Of a stretch of 64,000 nucleotides of DNA, positions 57,167-64,000 are shown piece by piece. The notes under the pieces were generated by a model. It did not search any database, had not been told where the DNA came from, and saw nothing but the letters and a program-made list of their open reading frames with translations. The stretch is from Polaromonas sp. Its GTDB lineage: Bacteria > Pseudomonadota > Gammaproteobacteria > Burkholderiales > Burkholderiaceae_C. A program made the position numbers and the translations under genes. Every line of letters begins with the position of its first letter. The first letter of the stretch is position 1. The stretch lies in the NCBI RefSeq assembly GCF_013817205.1, contig NZ_JACDDD010000002.1, positions 34,744 through 98,743 of the forward strand, given 5' to 3'.

Positions 57167-57534
57167 CGCTGAGCGGTAAAGACCAGCAATGGCTGCGGCT
57201 GAGCATCGTCTCTGTGTGGCTGACCACGGCCTTCGCCAGCGTATGGGAGCTGGATGGCCAAAGCGCGCAGCTACTGCAGGCCGCCGGCGTGCAGGACGCT
57301 TCCCTGGCGCGCTGGCTGATCCTGGGCGGGGCGGGTGTTGACGCCGCCCTCGGGCTGGCCATGCTTTTGTGGCCCGTGCGGTGGGCTTACCTCGCGGCGC
57401 TGGCCGTCATGGCGCTGATGACGCTGGTGGCAAGCATTCTTGATCCATCGCTGTGGCTGCACCCGCTGGGCCCCCTGACCAAGAACCTGCCCATTGCCGT
57501 TCTTCTCCTTGTTCTTGCCAAGGCCAAACCATGA
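57163..57534 (+). CDS. DoxX-like membrane protein
   Basis: A 123-residue protein with four hydrophobic segments (for example AAVLGLAMLLWPV-type regions and LPIAVLLLVLA) and the DoxX-like pattern. It is overlapped by 4 bases on both sides (ATGA with the SRPBCC gene and with the DUF2269-like gene). The role is unknown; the context indicates one membrane-linked unit. Confidence 0.72.
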   Translation: MTLSGKDQQWLRLSIVSVWLTTAFASVWELDGQSAQLLQAAGVQDASLARWLILGGAGVDAALGLAMLLWPVRWAYLAALAVMALMTLVASILDPSLWLHPLGPLTKNLPIAVLLLVLAKAKP

Positions 57535-58001
57535 GTATTTACCTGACCTTGAAGTGGACACACATCCTGTCGAGCGTGCTGCTGGTGGGCACCGGCTTTG
57601 GCTCGGCGTATTACATGTTTTTTGCCAATCGCACGCGCAACGTCAACGCGCAGGCGGTGGTATCAAGGTTGGTGGTGCGCGCCGACTGGTGGTTCACCAC
57701 ACCCACCGCAATCATTCAACCTGCCACGGGGCTTGCCATGGCGTATCTGACAGGTCTGCCTTTGAGCACACCGTGGCTGGCAAGCTCGATCGCCCTGTTT
57801 GTTGTCGCCGGCACCTGCTGGCTGCCGGTGGTGTGGCTGCAAATCCGCATGGCAGCAATGGCGCAGGACGCCGCTCAGGCGGGCACGGAACTGCCCGATG
57901 TCTACTGGCGTTATGCGCGCTGGTGGGAGTGGCTGGGGTATCCCGCGTTTGCGGCGATGCTGGGGGTTTTTTATTTGATGGTGGTCAAACCCGCGTTGTA
58001 A
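57531..58001 (+). CDS. DUF2269-family membrane protein
   Basis: A 156-residue protein with four membrane segments. It begins MSIYLTLKWTHILSSVLLVG, with histidine in the first segment, and ends AMLGVFYLMVVKPAL, as in DUF2269 proteins. It is the last of four genes joined by short overlaps. Function unknown. Confidence 0.78.
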   Translation: MSIYLTLKWTHILSSVLLVGTGFGSAYYMFFANRTRNVNAQAVVSRLVVRADWWFTTPTAIIQPATGLAMAYLTGLPLSTPWLASSIALFVVAGTCWLPVVWLQIRMAAMAQDAAQAGTELPDVYWRYARWWEWLGYPAFAAMLGVFYLMVVKPAL

Positions 58002-58039
58002 ACGGTGTTCCCGGCGCCGCTTGGAGATTTCAAGCATTC

Positions 58040-58102
58040 GCTATTGAATCGATAGCTGATCGCGCTTTCTGGACAAGGGCTGGAGCCCAATTTGTCTTAA
58101 AA
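58040..58102 (+). repeat. Dispersed repeat A, copy at the dnaB 3' end
   Basis: GCTATTGAATCGATAGC, a 21-nt spacer (TGATCGCGCTTTCTGGACAAG), then GGCTGGAGCCCAATTTG. The last bases (TCTTAAAAA) include the complement of the dnaB stop codon (58097-58099), so the repeat abuts or supplies the gene's end. Confidence 0.8.
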
Positions 58103-59509
58103 ATCCCCGCTGCCCCCATGCGCCAGACTCTCGAACTTGGTGATGCGGTTGATGAAGGCCAGCTTGACCGTGCCTGTCGGTCCATTCCGCTGCTTGCTGA
58201 TGATGACCTCGGCCACGCCGGGTTCCTTGCAGGCGTCCTTGGTGTAGTACTCGTCGCGGTAGATAAACATGATGATGTCGGCGTCCTGCTCGATCGCACC
58301 GGATTCGCGCAGATCGCTCATCATGGGGCGTTTGTCGGTGCGCGACTCGACGCCGCGGCTCAGCTGCGACAGCGCAATCACCGGGCATTGCAACTCTTTG
58401 GCCAGCATCTTCAGGCCGCGTGAAATTTCGCCGACGGCCGTCGCGCGGTTCTCCTCACTCATGCTGGACGAGACACTCATCAGTTGCAGGTAGTCGACGA
58501 CGATCAGGCCAAGCTTGCCGCACTGGCGTGCCAGGCGCCTAGCGTTGGCGCGCAATTCGCTGACGGTCAGACCCGGGGTCTCGTCGATGTGCAGCGAGAT
58601 GTTGCGCAGCTTCTCGATGGCTTCAGTCAGGCGCGGCCACTCTTCATCAGTCAACGCGCCGGTGCGCAAATGGGTCTGGTCGATGCGGCCAATGGAGCCG
58701 ACGATACGCACCGCTAGTTGCGAGGCGCCCATCTCCATAGAGAACACCGCCACCGGCAGGCCTTCGTTGAGCGCCACGTGTTCGGCGATGTTGATGGCCA
58801 GCGCGGTCTTGCCCATGGACGGTCGCGCCGCGAGGATCACCAGGTCGCCGGCTTGAAAGCCCGAGGTCATTTTGTCGAGGTCATAAAACCCGGTCGGCAC
58901 GCCAGTCACATCATTCGGGTTTTCCGACATCTCGGTGACGCGGTCCAGCAGGCTCACCACCAGAGTGTCCATGCTCTGGAAACCCTGCTTCATGCGCGAG
59001 CCCTGCTCGCCGATCTTGAAGATCTTCTGCTCGGCCTCGTCGAGGATGGTCGCCACCGCTTTGCCCTGCGGGTTGAAAGCGTTGGTGGCGATTTCGTCGC
59101 TGGCGGCCACCAGTTTGCGCAGGATGGAGCGCTCGCGCACAATTTCGGCGTAGCGGCGGATGTTGCTGGCGCTTGGCACGTACTGCGCCAGCGAATTGAG
59201 GTAGCCCAGACCACCGACCTCGTCGGCCTTGCCCTGGTTCTGCAGGTGTTCGTAGACCGTGATCACGTCGGCCGGCTTGGTGGCGTTGATCAGCGCGCCC
59301 ACGGCCGCGTAAATCAGCTTGTGTTCGTAGCGGTAAAAGTCCTCGTCCACCAGCAGGTCACCGACCCGGTCCCAGGCGCCGTTGTCGAGCAACAGGCCGC
59401 CCAACACACTGGACTCTCCCTCGATCGAGTGCGGGGGAATGCGCAGCTGCGCAATTTGCCGGTCGGCGCTGTAACGGGGGTCGGGAGCGGTGGAAAGTAC
59501 GGCAGACAT
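58097..59509 (-). CDS. dnaB: Replicative DNA helicase
   Basis: The 470-residue hexameric helicase of the replication fork. The N-terminal domain begins near IPPHSIEGESSVLGGLLLD, Walker A is ARPSMGKTALAINIA, Walker B is LIVVDYLQLM, and a C-terminal VAIALSQLSRGVESR-like region is present as VIALSQLSRGVESR. It follows rplI in the rpsF-priB-rpsR-rplI-dnaB order, separated by a terminator. Confidence 0.97.
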   Translation of the reverse strand: MSAVLSTAPDPRYSADRQIAQLRIPPHSIEGESSVLGGLLLDNGAWDRVGDLLVDEDFYRYEHKLIYAAVGALINATKPADVITVYEHLQNQGKADEVGGLGYLNSLAQYVPSASNIRRYAEIVRERSILRKLVAASDEIATNAFNPQGKAVATILDEAEQKIFKIGEQGSRMKQGFQSMDTLVVSLLDRVTEMSENPNDVTGVPTGFYDLDKMTSGFQAGDLVILAARPSMGKTALAINIAEHVALNEGLPVAVFSMEMGASQLAVRIVGSIGRIDQTHLRTGALTDEEWPRLTEAIEKLRNISLHIDETPGLTVSELRANARRLARQCGKLGLIVVDYLQLMSVSSSMSEENRATAVGEISRGLKMLAKELQCPVIALSQLSRGVESRTDKRPMMSDLRESGAIEQDADIIMFIYRDEYYTKDACKEPGVAEVIISKQRNGPTGTVKLAFINRITKFESLAHGGSGDF

Positions 59510-59632
59510 GTGTTTCCTGAAGAGCCTTCCATGCTAGCGCCAAGCGCGGCTGGCGTCACGGGACAAAGCTGTTGATAAGTTCTTGATAACAGGGGAACAA
59601 GCCTGTACAGGCTGTGTACGGCCCGCCATGAA

Positions 59633-59659
59633 AAAAAGCCGCTCGGTGAGCGGCTTTTT
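59633..59659. terminator. Terminator between rplI and dnaB
   Basis: A 12-bp stem (AAAAAGCCGCTC with GAGCGGCTTTTT) with a 3-nt loop, U-rich on both strands. It lies just after the rplI stop, so dnaB probably has its own promoter or is read through. Confidence 0.88.
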
Positions 59660-59687
59660 CGGGACCGGCAGAACCGGCACGACGCGG

Positions 59688-60140
59688 TTAGGCGGATTCG
59701 CCGTACACCGTCACCGTGATGTCCACAGCCACATCGGTGTGCAGGGCAACAGTCACTGGATGGTCGCCAACAGTCTTCAAAGGACCGTTGGGCATGCGGA
59801 CCTGCGACTTGGCCACAGGGAAACCCTGCTTGGTCAGTTCGGCAGAGATGTCGTGGTTGGTCACAGAGCCAAACAGACGGCCATCCACACCGGCTTTTTG
59901 CGTGAGCTTGACGGTAGTACCGCCGAGCTTTTCGCCTTGGGCCTGCATCGCGGCCAGTTTTGCAGCGGCTGCCTTTTCGAGTTCGGCGCGTTTGACTTCG
60001 AATTCCTTGATCGCTGCGGCGGTGGCGCGGCGCGCGCGGCCAGAGGGGATCAGGAAGTTGCGTGCGTAGCCGTCTTTGACCTTGACGACTTCACCCAGGT
60101 TGCCCAGGTTCACGACTTTGTCGAGCAGAATGATTTGCAT
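59688..60140 (-). CDS. rplI: 50S ribosomal protein L9
   Basis: A 150-residue protein beginning [20 protein letters not shown], then [16 protein letters not shown], the L9 signature. The C-terminal domain begins [12 protein letters not shown]. It binds 23S rRNA at the L1 stalk base. It is 10 bases after rpsR. Confidence 0.98.
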   Translation of the reverse strand: MQIILLDKVVNLGNLGEVVKVKDGYARNFLIPSGRARRATAAAIKEFEVKRAELEKAAAAKLAAMQAQGEKLGGTTVKLTQKAGVDGRLFGSVTNHDISAELTKQGFPVAKSQVRMPNGPLKTVGDHPVTVALHTDVAVDITVTVYGESA

Positions 60141-60150
60141 GGTCGGCTCC

Positions 60151-60435
60151 TTACAGGCTGCGGTGCTGGTCGCTGTAAGGCAGCATCGCGAGGAAGCGAG
60201 CGCGCTTGACGGCGGTATTGATCTGGCGCTGGAAAATCGCGCGCGTGCCGGTCAGGCGGGCGGGGATGATTTTCCCGTTTTCGGCCACGAAATCGCGCAG
60301 GGTGTCGATGTCCTTGTAGTCGATTTCTTCAACGCCGGCAGCGGTGAAGCGGCAAAACCGCTTGCGCTTGAACAGCAGGGATTGTGTGTTGCGCTTGGGG
60401 CGCTTGTCTTTGTTGAAACGTTTTGGTCCGGGCAT
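60151..60435 (-). CDS. rpsR: 30S ribosomal protein S18
   Basis: A 94-residue S18 with [40 protein letters not shown] and the C-terminal [13 protein letters not shown]. It binds next to S6 on the platform of the small subunit. The N-terminal 15 residues are Lys/Arg-rich. Confidence 0.98.
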   Translation of the reverse strand: MPGPKRFNKDKRPKRNTQSLLFKRKRFCRFTAAGVEEIDYKDIDTLRDFVAENGKIIPARLTGTRAIFQRQINTAVKRARFLAMLPYSDQHRSL

Positions 60436-60445
60436 GGTGGACTCC

Positions 60446-60757
60446 TTAAAGGGGGTTCAGAACTTGATCAGAAACTGGTTGAAAAGCTTGGATGTGAAAC
60501 ACGACACTTTTGCTGCCTCGCGCATTGACCAGAAAACCGGTGAACCTGAAGGCTTGTCCCAAGGACAGCCGGCCGGTTTGTTCGGCCAGTGTCCCAAAGG
60601 CAACCGCTTTCATCGTGAGCTTGACCTGCCGGGTGGAACCTGCTTCCGTCATGTCGGACTCGTGATCGAGGACGAAGTTGACGGCGGGGATTCCAGCGGG
60701 CGTGTAGCGCAGGGGACTGGCCTCGGCGATACAGGCGGTCAATTCAACGTGGTTCAC
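60446..60757 (-). CDS. priB: Primosomal replication protein N (PriB)
   Basis: A 103-residue OB-fold single-strand-DNA-binding protein ([20 protein letters not shown], then [13 protein letters not shown]). It helps PriA restart replication. The GTG start at 60757 gives the normal length; the upstream frame would overlap rpsF. Its place between rpsF and rpsR is the usual one. Confidence 0.9.
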   Translation of the reverse strand: MNHVELTACIAEASPLRYTPAGIPAVNFVLDHESDMTEAGSTRQVKLTMKAVAFGTLAEQTGRLSLGQAFRFTGFLVNARGSKSVVFHIQAFQPVSDQVLNPL

Positions 60758-60806
60758 TGCAGGATCAGTCGCGCAGCAGCGCGTCGTGGAGCAGCATGTT
60801 GGCGTC

Positions 60807-61175
60807 TTACGACGCTGCATACTCCTGCTGCTGGGCCTTGCGGGCTTCTTCACGCTCGACATTACGCATCATGAGGGACGGGCCGGTTTCAGCCTTTTTC
60901 TTCATGACAGTCAAGTGGCGCAGCACGGCATCGTTGAACTTGAACGCGTGTTCAATTTCTTCCATCACGGCCTGGCTGGCTTCGATGTTGATGCACAGGT
61001 AGTGGGCTTTGGCGAGTTTCTGGATCAGGTACACCAGCTGGCGACGGCCCCAATCTTCGACCCGGTGCACTTTTCCGCCGCCAGCGGTAATCATGCTTTT
61101 GTAACGTTCCAGCATGGCTGGAACTTGCTCGCTTTGATCCGGATGGATCAGCAAGACGATCTCATAGTGACGCAT
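60807..61175 (-). CDS. rpsF: 30S ribosomal protein S6
   Basis: A 122-residue S6 beginning [20 protein letters not shown], with [20 protein letters not shown] and [20 protein letters not shown]. It pairs with S18. It is first in the ribosomal/priB set; the 326-base stretch upstream carries repeat B and a terminator, and the promoter must lie there. Confidence 0.98.
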   Translation of the reverse strand: MRHYEIVLLIHPDQSEQVPAMLERYKSMITAGGGKVHRVEDWGRRQLVYLIQKLAKAHYLCINIEASQAVMEEIEHAFKFNDAVLRHLTVMKKKAETGPSLMMRNVEREEARKAQQQEYAAS

Positions 61176-61253
61176 AAACTCTCCTTGTGGTTGATAAGAG
61201 CTGCCCCAGCGTCGTTACGGGTGCAGCAAGGCGAAGCCCATGATTATATACCA

Positions 61254-61355
61254 GCCCCACGTTCGTTCGCTTCGCGTAACTCTGTGCCCCCCCGAGGGGG
61301 CGCTGCGCCTGCGGACTGGCAAAGCCAGATCCGCGGCCCTTGCTTGACTTGAAGA
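61254..61355 (+). repeat. Dispersed repeat family B, copy 3
   Basis: GCCCCACGTTCGTTCGCTTC, then TGTGCCCCCCCGAGGGGGCG, CTGCGCCTGCGGACTGGCAA and CCGCGGCCCTTGCTTG. It is in the 326-base gene-free stretch 61,176-61,501, which otherwise has only the rpsF promoter region and the terminator at 61,437. No gene is seen there. Confidence 0.65.
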
Positions 61356-61431
61356 GCCCTCGCGCAAGTCCCAATTCACGCCGTCCGTCCGGGCTTGTAA
61401 AAGTCGAAGGACCTGCGAAAACACCCGCCCA

Positions 61432-61466
61432 TAAAAAAAGCCCGGCTACTTGCGTTGCCGGGCTTT
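61432..61466 (-). terminator. Terminator of the sodium:solute symporter gene
   Basis: On the minus strand AAAGCCCGGC pairs with GCCGGGCTTT around a 10-nt loop, followed by a U run (A-tract 61432-61439). It lies about 35 bases after the symporter stop. Confidence 0.88.
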
Positions 61467-61501
61467 TGAACCTGAACTCAGTTCAGGTCATGCAGGCTGC
61501 A

Positions 61502-63610
61502 TCAGGCGGCGCGCAGCGTTGGGTAACGCACATGCTCGACCAGTTCCTGGATCTTGCGGCTTGGCGCAGGTGTCACTAGGCTGACCAGGAGGATCACGGC
61601 GAAGCCGATAGGCACACCGAACAGACCGGCCGAGATTGGCTGGATATCCCACCAGAGCTGGACGGGTGAAGTGATGCCAAACAGACCGCGCATCCAGGGC
61701 TGGGTGGTCACCATGTAGTAGAAGGTCACGCCCAGGCCGGCGATCATGCCCAGAGAGGCAGCGATTCCAGTGGCACGCTTCCAGAATATCCCCAGAGTCA
61801 GCGCCGGGAAGAACGCAGCCGCTGCGAACGAAAACGCCGCAGACACCAGGAACAGGATGTCGGCCGGTTTCTGGGCAGCCACGTAAGCGGCGGCCAGCGC
61901 AACCACCAGCAGCAAGACCTTGGAGATAGTCACGCGGCGTGCGGTAGAAGCGTTCGGGTCTATCATCTTGTAGTACAGGTCATGGCTCAAGGCATTGGCA
62001 ATCGTCAGCAGCAGGCCGTCAGCAGTAGACAGCGCCGCAGCCAGGCCACCAGCCGCCACCAGGCCGGACACCACGTATGGCAGACCGCCAATCGCAGGTG
62101 CCGCCAACACAATGATGTCGCCCCCAATGGACATCTCATTGAGCTGCAGGAGACCATCCTTGTTAATGTCCACTACCGACAGCAGTGACGGATCAACCCT
62201 GTTCCAGTCTGCAATCCAGCTCGGCAACGCGTTGAATGGCGTGCCGACCAGTACGGTGAATACCTCGTATTTCACCAGCACAGCCAAAGCCGGCGCGGTG
62301 AAGTACAGCAGGAAAATGAAGAACAGCGACCATGTGACCGACTCCCGCGCTTCTTTCACGCTGGGGACCGTGTAATAACGCATCAGGATGTGCGGCAACG
62401 CAGCGGTGCCCACCATCAGGCAGAAGATCAGCGCCAGGAAGTTGCGACGTGAGACGTCGTAAGCCTTCTGGGCGGCCGCGTCGCCGTTCGGATCACCGGC
62501 ATACTGCTGGGCGTGCGGTGGCATGCCGTTGAGCGGCCGAGACTTGGCATCCGCGCCAGCCTTGGCTGCCGTCCAGGCTTTGGTGGCCGCAGCGGCGTCT
62601 TTAGGCACCGCAGCAAGGGCTTTTTCCGCTGCAGCAATCTCGGACAGTGCGCCATTGGCGGCTTTCAGGTCCGCCACGGTCTTCTCGGCGACGGCCTTGT
62701 CAGCTGCCAGAGCGGTTGCCGGGTCTTTCAGCTTTGCCGTCAGGGCTGCAGAGCGCTGCTTGTAGATTTCGCGGACTTCAACTTCTTTCGCATTGGCAGT
62801 CAGCTCTTTTTCCTTGGCTGTCACTTTTTGCAGCTGGAAGCCGTAAATGGCTTGCGGAATCGGCACATTGGTCTGCTTGACCGACAGCCACACCACCGGA
62901 ATCATGTAGGCGACGATCAGGATGATGTACTGGGCCACCTGCGTCCAGGTCACGGCACGCATGCCGCCGAGGAAAGAGCAGACCAGAATACCGCCCAGAC
63001 CCAGGAAAATCCCGAGCTCGAACGCTACGCCAGTCAAGCGTGCAGTGATCAGGCCGACGCCGTAAATTTGTGCCACCACATAGGTGAAGGAGCACAGAAT
63101 CGCCGCAATGATTCCCAGGAAACGCGGCAGGTTGCCGCCGTAGCGTTCACCCAGAAAGTCGGGAATGGTGAACTGGCCGAACTTGCGCAGATAGGGCGCC
63201 AGAAACAGCGCGACCAGGCAGTAACCGCCGGTCCAGCCCATGATGAAGGCCAGGCCGCTGTAACCCGTCAGGTAGAGCGTTCCGGCCATACCGATAAAGG
63301 AAGCAGCGGACATCCAGTCGGCGCCGGTGGCCATGCCGTTGTAGACCGCCGGAACCTCGCGCCCGGCGACGTAGTAGGCGTCGACCTGCATGGTGCGCGA
63401 CAGCCAGCCGATCGCGGCGTAGATCACCAGTGTGAACAAAAGGAACAGCACGCCGATCGGCCGCGCCCCGAGGCCGAGCTGCTCGAGCACCGCCATCAGC
63501 GCGAAGAACGCCAGGAAGCCGAGCGTATAGAGCGCGTAGGCTCTGCCGAGATTGTTGATGAAGGATTTGTCGCGCGCGACTTCCTGCTGGAGTTCGTCCC
63601 GAGATGCCAT
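61502..63610 (-). CDS. Sodium:solute symporter (acetate/VC_2705-like subfamily)
   Basis: A 702-residue SSS-family permease with about 13 membrane segments. Family motifs are YYVAGREVPAVYNGMATGAD, MSAASFIGMAGTLYLTGYSG and AALSTADGLLLTIANALSHD. Between two membrane segments lies a hydrophilic Ala/Lys/Glu-rich insert of about 110 residues (roughly residues 265-375), probably coiled-coil. A later loop contains DINKDGLLQLNE, which fits an EF-hand calcium loop. The start at 63610 has GGGAGG upstream. The likely solute is a small monocarboxylate, but this is not proven. It is 14 bases after the DUF4212 gene, its usual partner. Confidence 0.88.
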   Translation of the reverse strand: MASRDELQQEVARDKSFINNLGRAYALYTLGFLAFFALMAVLEQLGLGARPIGVLFLLFTLVIYAAIGWLSRTMQVDAYYVAGREVPAVYNGMATGADWMSAASFIGMAGTLYLTGYSGLAFIMGWTGGYCLVALFLAPYLRKFGQFTIPDFLGERYGGNLPRFLGIIAAILCSFTYVVAQIYGVGLITARLTGVAFELGIFLGLGGILVCSFLGGMRAVTWTQVAQYIILIVAYMIPVVWLSVKQTNVPIPQAIYGFQLQKVTAKEKELTANAKEVEVREIYKQRSAALTAKLKDPATALAADKAVAEKTVADLKAANGALSEIAAAEKALAAVPKDAAAATKAWTAAKAGADAKSRPLNGMPPHAQQYAGDPNGDAAAQKAYDVSRRNFLALIFCLMVGTAALPHILMRYYTVPSVKEARESVTWSLFFIFLLYFTAPALAVLVKYEVFTVLVGTPFNALPSWIADWNRVDPSLLSVVDINKDGLLQLNEMSIGGDIIVLAAPAIGGLPYVVSGLVAAGGLAAALSTADGLLLTIANALSHDLYYKMIDPNASTARRVTISKVLLLVVALAAAYVAAQKPADILFLVSAAFSFAAAAFFPALTLGIFWKRATGIAASLGMIAGLGVTFYYMVTTQPWMRGLFGITSPVQLWWDIQPISAGLFGVPIGFAVILLVSLVTPAPSRKIQELVEHVRYPTLRAA

Positions 63611-63624
63611 TGCCGGTTCCCTCC

Positions 63625-63891
63625 CTAGAGCTCGCCGCTGCCGAATTCGTCGTCGATCCGGTCCTGGATCAAGTTCTGGACAACGATGAGCACCACGAAG
63701 ATGATCAGAGATCCCTGCACCACGAAATACATGCCCAGCCGGAAGCCGAGGAAGCTGAAGCTGTTCAGCTCGGCTGCGAACCACGGCACCACGAGCGAGA
63801 AGACGAACCAGATTAACAGGACCACGAACGTGAGGCTTCGGGTCTTGCTCCAGTGTATCCTGCGCCGCTCCGATCGATCTTGTATTGACAA
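63625..63891 (-). CDS. DUF4212 small subunit of sodium:solute symporter
   Basis: An 88-residue protein with two membrane segments (LLIWFVFSLVVPWFAAEL and FVVQGSLIIFVVLIVVQNLI) preceded by a charged N-terminus with the HWSKTRSLTFVVL motif. DUF4212 proteins are co-encoded with VC_2705-type symporters. The start is TTG at 63891 with GGAGGAA upstream. The remaining 109 bases to the window end show no gene and presumably hold the promoter. Confidence 0.85.
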   Translation of the reverse strand: MSIQDRSERRRIHWSKTRSLTFVVLLIWFVFSLVVPWFAAELNSFSFLGFRLGMYFVVQGSLIIFVVLIVVQNLIQDRIDDEFGSGEL

Positions 63892-64000
63892 CGTCCCGTT
63901 CCTCCCTGCGCTGTGCCTTGGGGCACATTCTTTCGAGGGAAAGAGTTAGACCCTCGCTGGAGAAAGTCTACTGAAAATGAGGCCCTTGGGGGAAGCTGTA

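Noticed and set aside
63300..63950. Apparent change of codon style near the right edge
   Set aside because: Membrane-protein codons in short genes can give this impression; I could not compute composition, and the symporter frame is continuous.

Overview
The window is a stretch of high-GC bacterial chromosome. Gene order and protein types point to a betaproteobacterium of the order Burkholderiales, most likely Comamonadaceae (Polaromonas, Rhodoferax or Variovorax-like). The indicators are an isc operon in the order iscR-iscS-iscU-iscA-hscB-hscA-fdx, a PhaR-type PHB regulator, PhaZ with a cysteine nucleophile, an orphan Bug-type binding protein, and two families of short interspersed repeats. 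This assignment is inference; no 16S gene is present.

Positions 1-11,500 hold housekeeping genes: the 3' part of nnr, yggT, RNase R, tRNA-Leu(CAG), rimO, phaR, tRNA-Val(GAC), relA, an alpha/beta hydrolase, 3-hydroxybutyrate dehydrogenase, tRNA-Val(CAC) and dnaQ. An ABC-type binding protein follows, then the complete isc operon (12,852-18,408, minus strand) with an IscR-like operator. After uvrB come an aromatic aminotransferase, a nucleotidyltransferase-like protein, an NTF2-like gene remnant, a short-chain dehydrogenase and a DODA-type dioxygenase.

Positions 25,100-32,430 carry PHB depolymerase phaZ, an RnfB-like ferredoxin, a CBS protein and a three-gene 2-oxoacid:ferredoxin oxidoreductase set whose third subunit is a flavoprotein of the GltD type (KorABC-like). 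Positions 32,500-41,700 form a propionyl-CoA to succinyl-CoA operon: mcm, meaB, a kinase-like protein, pccB, a secreted hydrolase, pccA and a VOC protein that may be the epimerase. A divergent GntR/FCD regulator lies at its head.

The most striking region is 42,520-50,717. A LysR-type regulator is divergent from a 1,076-residue protein that fuses a cobalamin/[4Fe-4S] reductive dehalogenase to a flavin/[2Fe-2S] reductase. It is followed by an orphan Bug binding protein, a FadD-like acyl-CoA ligase and a BASS-family transporter. The protein has no twin-arginine signal, so it looks like a cytoplasmic, self-sufficient catabolic dehalogenase of an aerobe (BhbA/NpRdhA type), presumably acting on a halogenated aromatic acid.

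Positions 50,756-64,000 contain a DMT exporter, dusA, an M14 peptidase-like lipoprotein, an unknown protein, a tightly overlapping four-gene cluster (saccharopine dehydrogenase-like, SRPBCC, DoxX-like, DUF2269-like), the rpsF-priB-rpsR-rplI-dnaB set, and a sodium:solute symporter with its small DUF4212 partner.

Two themes cross gene boundaries. First, PHB and propionate metabolism: phaR, 3HB dehydrogenase, phaZ and the pcc/mcm operon lie within 36 kb, and two cobalamin enzymes (methylmalonyl-CoA mutase and the dehalogenase) are close neighbours. Second, a short dispersed repeat (17-nt imperfect hairpin, 21-nt spacer, GGCTGGAG-like block) occurs at least eight times. It lies inside the coding sequences of hscB, the RnfB-like gene, pccA and phaZ, where it appears to have added peptide segments in frame.
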